Shown in pieces: positions 47,225 through 58,120 of a stretch of DNA of 64,000 bases; within the stretch, counting starts at the first letter, position 1, and each line of letters starts with the position of its first letter. Under the pieces are notes generated by a model. The model searched no databases, was not told the DNA's origin, and saw only the letters and a list, made by a program, of their open reading frames with translations. A program made the position numbers and the translations under genes. Location: positions 89,656,942 to 89,720,941 of the forward strand of contig JAYESD010000004.1 of assembly GCA_036927565.1 (NCBI GenBank). The letters are read 5' to 3'. The stretch comes from Tuctoria greenei. Taxonomy: Eukaryota > Streptophyta > Magnoliopsida > Poales > Poaceae.

Positions 47225-50200
47225 TGTGGGGACCGGAATCCCGACATCCAAGGATCTCATCGGGTGGTGTCGAGCGATGCGGCACCAAATAGTATAAAAG
47301 AAAAGAACGAGAATAAAATACAATACCAAGTCTTTATTTATAAACACAGCAGAAGTTTTATAATACTAAGCGGAAGGAAAGTAACATATACATCATAGCT
47401 ACACTCTCGGCACTAGCTATGCAAAAGCAAAGTGATCAATGCCTCGGATGCTTCGCACTAGCAACACCAAACTTATGGCGGCGTGCAGGGCTCCCACTCG
47501 GATGTAAACCCTGGAGGGGTGCAGCCTCGCCGATGAACCCGTCATCAGTCGTATAATCTGCAAAAACTTGTTAACTGCAAACATGAGCTTAAGCCTCAAC
47601 AAGACTAACCCGTCTCACTAGACATATGCAGGGTGACTACTAAGCATAGGTAAGGTAAAGCTGTAAAGGACTAGCCTACATGTGGATCCTTAGCTTTCAA
47701 GTTATTATCAGTAGCTTACAAGTTAAATGAAAGTAACTTTAGTGATCATATTGGACAGCAATCAAAATTCCAAAATATTTATAATTCAATACATCGTATT
47801 CTCCTGACATCTTGAGTATTTACTATGTCACGACACGGTGAAAAGTGGTACTCTATTACCGCGAGGGACGGCGATTGCAATCAGGGCACACCCAGACAAC
47901 ACGACACATACGCACTTTCGGAAGCGCCAGCGAGTACATACAGCAGTACCTACATAACACTTTAGTACTAGTCGTATATGGCCACCTTTCACCTAACATT
48001 CAAATGTCGAACCAGTCGATCCGTCACAAGCAGGAGGTCACTGCGTGGGGCATACTCTGACGTGCCCACAAGCTGATTTACACCTTGCTGCCCTTAACCC
48101 ACGCCTATAAAACGGAACGGAATGCCTTGACAAACCAGTATCAAGCTACGTCAGTTTACTGGAGCCCATTTCTCCAGTATGTCGCCGGTATAATTCAAGC
48201 TCGCCAGCAGGGCTGCACACGGCGCGGGCCTTAATCAACATAAGCAGGGCTACGCACGCGAGACCACATCTCGCTGCATCCTACCCGTTGCTCGGTCACA
48301 ATTTCATTTTTATAAACCATTTCTTGATCCAATTCATTTCGTGTGATAAAATCCTATCTCGCGGGTAGATTCCAACTACTCGACTTCTACCAGATCTCTA
48401 TGAATATAAGCATGGCAGCTTCTACTCATCGGGCTGTAGACCTACCCAATACTCCATGGGATTTTTGGGCCATGTAAGTGGATGTCAAACACCTTAAACG
48501 TAATGCACAACCATCTGAAGACAAAAGGTGAATGAAAATGGCAAAGACACTATAAGGAACTTAAATGAAAATCAGGGCTTGCCTGAAAACGAGTCCGGGC
48601 TCTATGTTAGTCTCTGGCAGCTAGACTTCCAAGGCTTCCGGCTGCTCCTCGTCTTCAGTTATTACACGATATGCATATATTATATATAAATGACTTTGAA
48701 AATAATTAATATGTTTATGGTCACAAGCTAATGTTATGTGATCAAAATATGATAAGGATCTTATTTAGCTTTGGAGACTCTTGCAAAGAACAAAAGATGA
48801 TCAAGAAAATTTGTTGTATATAAAAATTATGGTAAGCAATAACATTCTCTGAATTTTGGTTGAACTCCTGGAGGTCTATCATGTCTACCAGTGGTTGTAC
48901 CATGTAGAGTGGGTCTGACTGGTTCTAGATAAATTCGTATCACGATTTTATAAGCTTCCTTCAGGGAGAAATTGATTTTACAAGTTTGGGAGAATTTCTG
49001 AAATGTTTTCTGTATTTTTCCCAATTCTTCAATTACATAGAGGTTTGGAACACTGATCAACCCAGTAAATGAAGTCCAATGAACTTGAAATATTTACTAG
49101 AGATCAAGTGTATTACTAAGAATGTTCTGACAAAAATAGAGGGGTGTGCTAGGAGGTATGGAGTATAATCCTTAATTGGATTGAAGAACGATTACACGTA
49201 TAAACGGAATCAAACCGAGAAGTGAGCTAGTTCATGGGCTACGGCCGAAAGCAAAACTCATATTATTTGCACGATACGGAATGAAACGAAGAACGGTTTG
49301 TACTGTGAGAAAGGTCGTGTCTTGGCGATCCTAGTTGTTTCTGAGAACAGCTCGAGAGAGGGGTTGTGGCGTCGGCGCGACGGGGAGGCAGTAGCATCCT
49401 CACGGCGGCTGGACAGTGGCGCCAGTAAAACAGTAAAAATGCCGCCTTCTGGCTGACGAAACAAGGAATTAAAAGATTGAGAACATAGAGGGGAGGCTTC
49501 GGTACCACTTTGCTGTTGGGAGGACGACGGGATTCAGCAAGACATCGAGCTCGTCTGGCGGGCAGGGAAGCGGTGGCGGTTTGTGCTTGGGAGCGACGAA
49601 AGAGCTGGTGCCTTTCCCTTTGGCCAGAGATGTGAAGATAAGAAGGAGAAGAGTGGAGGGAGAACATGCAACTGGGGTGCCACGTAGCTGCTTGCCGATG
49701 GTGAGCTGTTTGCCGCACCGGGCGTCGAACGGCGGTGAGTCAGAACAGAGCACTCACGGTAAACGTCTCCCGACTAGTGGGTCCCATCGTTCTTATCCTC
49801 GTTCCTTCTCTGCAACTTAAATTCTCTTACCAAACTTGATCCAAAAATCTTAGATTTTTGTGGAGAGGCCGAATCAATGGTGTAGGTTCGTATTCTGTAA
49901 TTTTTTTTTTCAAATTTGAACAAGTTTCAGTTAAATTTCAAATTCAAATTGGAATTTGTCTTGAATTTGCTAAACGTCTAAAATAAAATAGCAAATGGAA
50001 TTAAAAATTCTTGAGACTTTGCAGGAAGGCTATTTGCAACATCATGAGGCCATGGATAAATGTATAGCCCATATTTGAATATTTTGACAGGGCCTAAATG
50101 TACAGTGCTATATTTCAAATTAATTTGAATATATTTAGTACTGCATATTTTTTTGCCCTAGCAAATTTCCATTCGATAAATTCCAAAATTTGTAGAAAGG

Positions 50201-50383
50201 TCACTAGAATTATCCTAGGTTCATTGGTGAAGTCCATCCCTTATGTTAATAAAATTTGAGTATGAGTGAAAGAAAGATTTTTGATGATATCAGGTTCATG
50301 TGTACAATCATAATTGTTCTCCAAAATGGTTGATAACAAAAGGGTAACTGAACTTTATATTAAGGAAAAACTGAGATTTTACA
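47225..50383 (-). repeat. Gypsy C 3' LTR
   Basis: It runs from TGTGGGGACC to GATTTTACA. The conserved inverted repeat is at 47262-47287. A block at about 48839-49140 has no counterpart in the other LTR. Small ORFs such as 49263-49718 recur in the other LTR, but they sit in the GC-rich LTR part and show no domain. Confidence 0.95.
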
Positions 50384-50400
50384 TTCCTCCCCCCTTAAAA
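50384..50400 (-). other. Polypurine tract of gypsy C
   Basis: The minus strand reads TTTTAAGGGGGGAGGAA directly before the 3' LTR. Confidence 0.85.
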
Positions 50401-50445
50401 GAATATCATCCCGAGATTACAATAGGAAGGATAAAAGAAAAAGAT

Positions 50446-51790
50446 CTAATGGACATATGCCGCTAACAAGTGCGGATAGTTTGTTCTAAGGTATTCCTCG
50501 CTTTCCCACGTTGCTTCTTCAGTGGTGTGGTTGCCCCACAAGACCTTGTAGAAATACAAGGTGTGGCTTATTGTGGTGCGAGTCTTCTCATTGATTATTT
50601 GGGTAGGATGCTCAGAGTAAGTAAGATCTGGTTGGAGAGCTTCCAAATCCTCCATACGGACGAAATCTAGGGCCTTGAGACATTTCCGAAAATGGGAAAT
50701 GTGAAACACATTGTGGACCCCTGAAAGCGATGCTGGCAGCTCTAGCCGATAGGCCACAGGTCCGCATTGTTCAATTACTGCAAACGGCCCAATGAAGCGT
50801 GGAGCTAGCTTCCCTTTTACTCCGAATCGATGAATCCCTTTCATTAAGGATACCCGAAGATAAATGTTCACCAAATCAATACCATATATATCACTCGTCC
50901 ACCAGATTCAAACCAGTTCAAAGGTGTGCGACACTTCCGGCCATAAAAAGCTTCATATGGTGCCATCTAATGCTAGCCTGATAACCATTATTGTATGAGA
51001 ACCCCACCAATGGTAGATGATCATCCCAATCCTTAGCATGGTGGATGGCACAGGCGTGGAGTATATTCTCTAGAACTTGGTTTACTCGCTCTGCTTGACC
51101 ATCAGTCTAAGGATGGTAAGCTGAGCTTCGAGTCAACTTGGTACCTAGAGATGTGTGGAGCTGCTCCCAAAATCGAGCAACAAATAAGGATCCACGATCT
51201 GATGTGATAGTGCGGGGTACTCCGTGTAGGCACAGGATCCTGGCAATATACAACTCGGCATATTGTCATGCCAGATAATTGACATTGACTGGAATAAAGT
51301 GAGCCGACTTGGTGAGTCGGTCGACTATCACCCAAATCGAGTCATGCTTGCAAAAGGTGTGAGGTAATCCAACAATGAAATACATGCTGATGTCCTCCCA
51401 TTTCCAGGTCGGTACACTCAAAGGTTGAAGCAAACCGACTGTCTTTAGGTGCTCGGCTTTCACCCGCCGACACATATCACATTCGGATACGTACTTCGCT
51501 ATCTCCCTCTTCATCCGAATCCACCAAAATTTCTTCTGTAAGTCTTGGTACATTTTGTTACTTTCCGGATCAATAGAATACTTGGACAAATGAGCTTTAT
51601 CCAATATATTCTTCCGAAGTCCCACATTGCAGGGCACCAAGATGCGGCCTTTGAACCAGAGGGTACTGTCATCGTGACATCGGAAACACTTCATCTCCCC
51701 CTTCTTCATTCTTCGGTGAATGTGCGACATGCCCTTGTCTTCCCTTTTATCCTCTACAATATCTTCCCTTATGGTAGAAATGAGAGCTAG
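50446..51790 (-). pseudogene. Gypsy C integrase with C-terminal chromodomain
   Basis: The zinc-binding region is near 51600-51470: HLSKYSIDPESNKMY, where the second His is Asp, then CDMCRRVK. The core begins EDISMYFIVGLP: the first catalytic Asp (MDF) is changed to Tyr. VDRLTKSAHFIPVN follows, then stops and frame changes through 51260-50880. Positions 50874-50446 are open: GIHRFGVKGKLAPRFIGPFA, FHISHFRKCLK, then the chromodomain FYKVLWGNHTTEEATWESEE. Integrase would insert the cDNA; the Asp and His losses would abolish activity. Confidence 0.88.
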
Positions 51791-53040
51791 ATTGTAGAGC
51801 GCTCCATATGGAACTAAGTAGAGACTCAACCCTTCTTCTTCCATCGAGGTGATGGAAAGATTATTGACATGGGACTTGTGACTCAGCGCATCTGCAACTA
51901 CAATTGCTTTGCCAGGATGGTAGTGGATCCCAATATCATAGTCTTTGATCAATTCCAACCATCTTCACTGCCGCATATTCAAGTCGTTCTGGGTGACGAT
52001 GTACATCAAGCTTTTGTGATCGGTGTAGAGATGCACTATGTTGCCCAATAAATAATGTCTCCACATCTTCAATGCAAGTACCACAACAGCGAGCTCAAGA
52101 TCATGAGTCGGATAATGCTGCTCATGGTTCCAAAGCTACCGTGATCCATAAGCGATCACCCTTCTGTCTTGCATCAATACAAAACCCAAACCAAACCCAG
52201 ATGCATCACAATAAACATCAAATGACTTGGTTCTGTCTGGTTGGGCTAATACTAGTGTTGTTGTGAGGTGTTTCACTAATGCTTGAAAACCTTCCTCAAA
52301 TTCCTTCATCCATACATACTTCTTCCCTTTCTTCAGAAGTTCCGTCATTGGTTTAGCTATCTTGGAGAAATTTGGAATGAACCTCCGGTAATATCCTGCT
52401 AAACCCAGGAAACTTCAAACTTCATGTACTGACTTTGAAGACTCCCATTTGAGTACTTGCTTCATCTTGCTTGGATCAACAGCAATCCCCTCAGCAGAGA
52501 TGATGTGCCCTAGAAATGGCACTTGGCTGATCCAAAACTCACATTTGCTGAATTTAGCATACAACTTGTGGTCTCGCAATTACTGAAGCACGACGCGCAA
52601 GTGTTGAGCATGTTTTTCTTCGGATTTAGAATACACAAGGATGTCATCGATGAAGACCACGACAAACTTGTCCAATTCCATCATGAACACCGAATTCATG
52701 AGATACATGAAATGAGTCAGTGCATTGGTCAATCCAAAGGACATGACAAGGTACTCATACAATCCATACCTCGTCGAGAATGTCGTCTTCGGTATATCCT
52801 CTAATCGAATCCTGATCAGATGATATACAGAACGAAGATCCATCTTCGAGAATACCTTAGCACCCAGCAATTTATCGAACAGAATATCGATGTGTGGTAG
52901 TGGATACTTATTCTTGATCGTGACAGCATTGAGTGGACGATAGTCCACATACTCTCAATGTCTTATCCTTCTTCTCTATGAGCAATGCAGAAAAGCCCCA
53001 AGGTGATGAACTTGGATGAATGAAACCCTTGTCCATAAGT
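51791..53040 (-). pseudogene. Gypsy C reverse transcriptase and RNase H
   Basis: Positions 52948-52580 are open: MDYRPLNAVTIKNKYPLPHI, KMDLRSVYHLIRIR, FGLTNALTHFMYLMN and the intact active site VVVFIDDILVYSKSEEKHAQ. After frame breaks, 52348-52136 reads FDVYCDASGFGLGFVLMQDR (RNase H start, catalytic Asp present). The rest of RNase H (HDLELAVVVLALKMWRHYLL, LYTDHKSLMYI) runs to about 51960, ending WLELIKDYDIGIHYHPGKA, then VADALSHKS. Confidence 0.88.
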
Positions 53041-53044
53041 TCCT

Positions 53045-53640
53045 TCAGCTATTCCTTCTGTTCTGCAAGTTCCTTAGGTGCCATCTTATATGGCTTCCTC
53101 GAAATCTGCACTGTTCCCTGTACAAGTTCAATCTTAAACTTGACATCTCTTTCTGGTGGCATACTATGAAGATCTTCAGGAAATACGTCCGGATACTCAA
53201 GTACCACTGGAATCTCCTCAACTTCAATGGCCCCGTGTTGTAAATATTTTGAGTCACTCGGATAATATCCTCAAGAATGATAGCTTGGGGAAGGTGGAGT
53301 GGAGAATTCAAATATATCCTCCGAGGAACGATGTCAAGAATAGCACAGTTGTATTGCAACCATGCCATCCCTAAGATGACATCTAACTTATGATGCTCCA
53401 GTATAAGGAGAGAGATAGGGTATATGTTCCCACCCAGATTAAGAGGTACCCTATGGACCATCTCATCTGCTACTACTTTCCCACCCGGAGAACAAATCAT
53501 ATATTGGATTTTTGTGGGAATTATAGGCAACTGATATTGAATGACATAAGACATGCTAAGAAAGTTGTGGGAAGCACCGGAGTCAAAGAGGATGACTATA
53601 GGATGACCAAGGAGAGAGAAAGTACTGGTGAGTACGGGTG
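53045..53640 (-). pseudogene. Gypsy C aspartic protease
   Basis: The minus strand reads GHPIVILFDSGASHNFLS near 53600-53560, with the catalytic DSGA intact. It continues in the same open frame (53554-53045) with VHRVPLNLGGNIYPISLLIL and LDVILGMAWLQYN, the second conserved protease region. It joins the reverse transcriptase N-terminal part with a frameshift near 53200. Confidence 0.85.
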
Positions 53641-54845
53641 CGCCTTCTGGAACATCCTCGATGGGCGAGGTGGTGGTCGTTGCCGGTTCTGGTGGCTAGC
53701 TTCTTGGGCTAGTTGCGGGGCTGGTTTGCCCCGATATGATTACTGTCCCCCACCCTGCGGGCAGTCCTTGGCGAAGTGCCCCATACGACCAAATATGAAA
53801 CACATGTACGGGGTCTGACCAGCACGGAAGGGAGGACGTAATCCCGGTGCACACGGTGGAGGTGGAGGTGCATGCGGAATCATCCCCTGCTGCTACTGTT
53901 GTGGACAGAAAACGGTGTTGTTGAACTGGCGACAACGAAACATCAGCGGTCGCGATGGCGGCTGCCACCTCTGGCCACATGGTGATCGATACACCATTCG
54001 GTACATCCGAGGAGCACCACATTTGCTGCCCTGCGGAGCACTCCTCTTCTTCTTGTCTGAGGACAACTCCCTAGTAGCATCCTCCGGTACGATTGTGGCG
54101 TTGACAATGTCATTGAAGTTGCCGCTATTGAACAAGGGAGGCTTGTCCTTCATCTTGGGGTTCAAACCCCGGTAGAAGCACTCACGCTTCCTATCTTCAG
54201 TACTCACTTGGTCCTGAGCATACTGGGCCAAGTGGTTGAAGGTCTTGGAGTACTCGTAAGCACTCCTTCCTCCTTGCTTTAGCTCCAAGAACTCTTGAAG
54301 CTTCCTCCTCATGATTCTGGGAGGTATATGAGAGGCGCAGAACGCCTTCCGGAACTCCTCCTAACTCATAGCATAGCCTGCTGGTCGTGCAGCGAGATAA
54401 TTTGCCCTTCACGCCGCGGCAAAACCCTGTATCTGTTGTGCTGCGAACAGGGTCTTCTGCTGTTCTGTTAATCGCAGTAAACCAAACATTCCTTCTATGG
54501 AGTGGAGCCAGTTTTTCGCCTCCAAAGGTTCATCGGCCTCCATGAAGCTGACGGATGCATTGACATGAAGTCCGAGTATGAACTCAGATAGGGCAGTCGT
54601 GGACCCGCATCTGGTCGCCCCCCTTGATGGGACGAATGTTGAACCAAGGTCCACAGCAACTCGGATTGCTCGTCTCGCGAGCCGAGCACTACAGCATGAA
54701 CCTCCGTGATACTCCTCGGAAGTTCAGGAGGTGGTGGTGGTGGAACTTGTTGCTGCGGTGTCACAGCTTGCTCCCGGGTCGGAGTTTTGTCCTCACGACC
54801 ACGGCTCAAGCCTCTCATCTCAGGCGTCGAATGCATACGCACCAT
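53641..54845 (-). pseudogene. Gypsy C gag
   Basis: It starts about 54845 (MVRMHSTPEMRGLSRGREDK) with a Pro-rich N-terminal region (PPPPPPEL). The gag core follows in shifted frames: EAKNWLHSIEGMFGLLRLTE, then FLELKQGGRSAYEYSKTFNH and YRGLNPKMKDK. Near 53810-53760 the zinc knuckle reads MCFIFGRMGHFAKDC: the second Cys of the CCHC box is Phe, so zinc and RNA binding would be impaired. Confidence 0.85.
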
Positions 54846-55199
54846 GCTGCGTCCATATGATGTAAAACCAGCAATATGTTAGTTTTTCCTCCATCCATTT
54901 CATATTACTTTAGTGCGAATATTGGCAAGGAAACAAGTGCATAACATCCACATATACTGATAAAGAACAAACTTTATACAAGATATATTATCTCATGACC
55001 AAGTTTACAGTAGTGAACTCCAAAATGATGGACTCAAACTACGGAAGTGCATCTCTTCTATACTTTGTCCCCATGAGACGTCATACACACATTGTCATCT
55101 TATAGACACCCACTACTATTTTTAATATGACACAAACATGGCCACAAAATAAACACGAGCAACTACTAGTTATACGTGGCCCCTTGATGGCAGGAGTGC
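54846..55199 (-). other. Spacer between extra ORF and gag in gypsy C
   Basis: AT-rich stretch with no supported ORF. Confidence 0.5.
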
Positions 55200-56186
55200 A
55201 GCCCCATCCTACTCCGATACACCCTCTTCGGTGTACTCGCGTATCTCAGGATCTTCTTCATCCTTGTCCTCAGGATTTGGTGCCACAGGTGCGGTTGCTG
55301 GAGCAGGAGTTGTTGCCTCAGCCGCCACCGATGATGTCACGACAAATAATAATTGCACAGCAGCGTGTAGAAGAAACATCTTATAGTCTTCCAGTTCCTT
55401 TCGTGCATGCTCGCAACTGGCTTTCCAATCCTAAGTCTCCTCCCTGGATTGATCCCGTTCTTAAGTTAACGTACTCAACTGATCATCTAACAATTGTACC
55501 TCAAGTTGACTCGCCTCCAATGTGCTTTCTGCACAGTGCGTTTCCTGGCGAGCTTCTGATAGGTCTTGAATAGCTCGGTGACACTGATTCTCCATACCGT
55601 TTAGACGTCGACTGAGCGGAGCAATCATGGCTCTAAGTGAGTCATTGGCCCACTCAAAATGATCTCCTCGAATCAAAGCTTGTTTCAGATCACCCATCAA
55701 CCCTCCAATGCTAGCATGCTGTGTAAAGCTCACTTGACACAAGGATACTTCATATCACGCCAAGATTATCTTGGGTACCTCTCCGTGAATGCCATAAATT
55801 GCACCCATTCAACTTGCCCACTCATCACCAGCTCTACCGTCAACTGGAAAGAGCACGAACGGGGTGCCCACCGTATGACGATAATGAAGCTTGCAAAATC
55901 TCGTAATAGCAACACTCGCGGCAAAACACCACGTGTCTTCCAGCTGATTCCCTTTCACCTGGATGGAGAACGGAGCCCATCCAATATATGACGTACCAGC
56001 GGGCACATCGACATAGATGGTGCATCTTGTCACACCTCCGTCATCGAATTCCCTGCCCCAATAGATTGGACTGTCGCGATACCCGAACCGTTAAAGCAGC
56101 GCTATTAACAACTCCGAAAAACCATTTCGATGAGCACACGTCGCAAACACCCATCCATTAGGTAAGTGTACCATCAAATTCGCCAT
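55200..56186 (-). pseudogene. Extra ORF upstream of gag in gypsy C
   Basis: The ATG at 56186 gives MANLMVHLPNGWVFATCAHR. After an in-frame stop it reads YRDSPIYWGREFDDGGVT, CTIYVDVPAGTSYIGW and LEDTWCFAASVAITRFCKLH. In the same frame after further stops, 55742-55461 gives MCQVSFTQHASIGGLMGDLK and a coiled-coil-like stretch (SRRLNGMENQCHRAIQDLSE). The final part (55330-55200) is acidic and Pro-rich. No frameshift is visible from 56186 to 55461. This kind of extra protein before gag occurs in RIRE3-like chromoviruses; its role is unknown. Confidence 0.7.
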
Positions 56187-58104
56187 CTTTGGAAAGGATA
56201 CTTGAACAATAAAAATGTTTCCAACTTCCAATAGTTCAAGGAAAATTTAAAGCTGGATTAGTAATCACAGTCTGTTCCAGCTGATCATCCAGTATAAATT
56301 CAAAATTTTCATACGGGAAATTTCAGAACCAGACGTTGGTTTGAATACAAAAGTTGTAGTAAACTTTACGTCCTTTCAAGATTGTACTCATACAACTCCA
56401 GGTATTCTAGGAATAAGAATCTATACAAGCTTAATTTTGACCCAGTTTTTCTGGAAATTTTGACAGAACCTCCCCCGTATATGTGGTTATTTCCACGATT
56501 TATACAGGTATATCATAACAATATATTGAGGTAATGACCAAATAAACATTGTATAAAATCAAGTCAAAAATCCATAAGTAAAAGAGTACAGCCTTGAAAC
56601 ATTTGTTAGACAGGTATAGCGTGCAAATTCAAAATTATGCGCAAACTGTTTCAATTTCTGGTCTGCCAGAACCAAGTTTGCCACAATAGGAATTAAACAT
56701 AGTTACACCAAGATTCAAGTCATGAGTTTGATATAAAGTCGATATAGGACTTCCTTAGCTTTCCATAAATGTATATATGGGACCATGTCACTATTCTGGA
56801 TTAAGAGCTATAACTATCCAAACTTAACAGATGAACTGACTGGTTTTCAACAGCAGCCCTGCAGTTCACTGTTTTGAACTCGAAATTTGAATTGACTCAA
56901 ATTCGATTTAGGAAAAAATTTGAATAAAAAATCTAGATATCCTTCTATCCTTTTCATATATGTATCACAAGAAGGCAGAATATGTTTATACAGTGAGTTA
57001 TGTCAAAAATACAGAGACTGGTACAATGGTATGGTCATATGGAGCAGTTGAAGTATACTCCAAATTTCAACAGACTATCAAGCTTTTCTGCCTTGATGGT
57101 CAACAGAAAAGTTGTAGATGTCTTCAAGAGATTTCCATCCATATAGAATACACCTATGTTTAACCAAGATCATAGTCCAGCGAAGTTGAGCAAACTTCAG
57201 CCAGAAATCAAGAATCTTGGTTCTAACCCTTTGTCGAGTCGAAACTCATTTTGCGGAGTCCAAACCTACCCGCATCAGATAGTCGGACTTTCCAAAATGT
57301 AATGCATCCATTCTGTCGTTGGTGACGGTCAAGTATCAAATTTGATACTGACGGTACTACGTGCCTCACCAAAGAAAGTTCTAACCGGTATATCTGGATA
57401 TGTTTATAGGTGGCTTTAGTATCGTTCACTCGCAAACGTGTTATACACGGCTCGCTACCATAGATAGTGCTGCAGAAGACAAACAATCCCCTTTCACACC
57501 TTCACACCTCAAGGGCGGCACGGGGAAACAAAACAGGCAGTCACAATAATATATATGAAAGTAAATGCATACGACTTCGGTGTGAGTCGCCCTCGAGCGA
57601 TGTCATGTCTCGAGGTACATGGCTGTAATACGTCTGTACAACAAAGACTCCCACGCAAACTGGATTATACATGCTCGGGTGTACATGTTTCGCATGCTCC
57701 CATAGAACATGAATAGTTCTAGAGATGCATACTATCGGGTTATGCACCCCCCGATAGGGGCTCCCAATAATTTTGTGTCACGCTGGGGTACCGCATGTCA
57801 TATGTTCTCAGAAACATGAAAAGCTTCAGAGACTCATATTGACTCTTCCGTGCAAAGCCACGGAAAAATTTCCATGCTACCTCTCGTATGGGGAGCTTAC
57901 CGCAATTGATCCGCTTGCGGTGTTGTACCTCACCTCTTACCTAACGTCGGAGCGTCATTACAGAAATAATAACACATAAGTTAGTTTACAACCTTTATAA
58001 CTTACACTAATAATACTCCTTATATGGGAATATAGATAATCCCTCACTCATATAATCCTAAGTTTTTGAAAATATGCTCTTTTGAAGCACACTATTCGCA
58101 ATGA
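56187..58104 (-). other. Leader of gypsy C between PBS and extra ORF
   Basis: About 1.9 kb without a convincing ORF on either strand: an untranslated leader. Its length is unusual compared with the 49 bp in copia A1. Contents are AT-rich in 56190-57200 and mixed near the PBS. Confidence 0.6.
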
Positions 58105-58105
58105 G

Positions 58106-58117
58106 GCTCTGATAGCA
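58106..58117 (-). other. Primer binding site of gypsy C
   Basis: The minus strand reads TGCTATCAGAGC three bases inside the LTR, one mismatch from the initiator tRNA-Met PBS TGGTATCAGAGC. Confidence 0.85.
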
Positions 58118-58120
58118 TGG

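Noticed and set aside
49263..49820. ORFs repeated at 60397-60912 as a conserved gene
   Set aside because: Both copies are the two LTRs of gypsy C, so conservation reflects LTR duplication. No domain seen.
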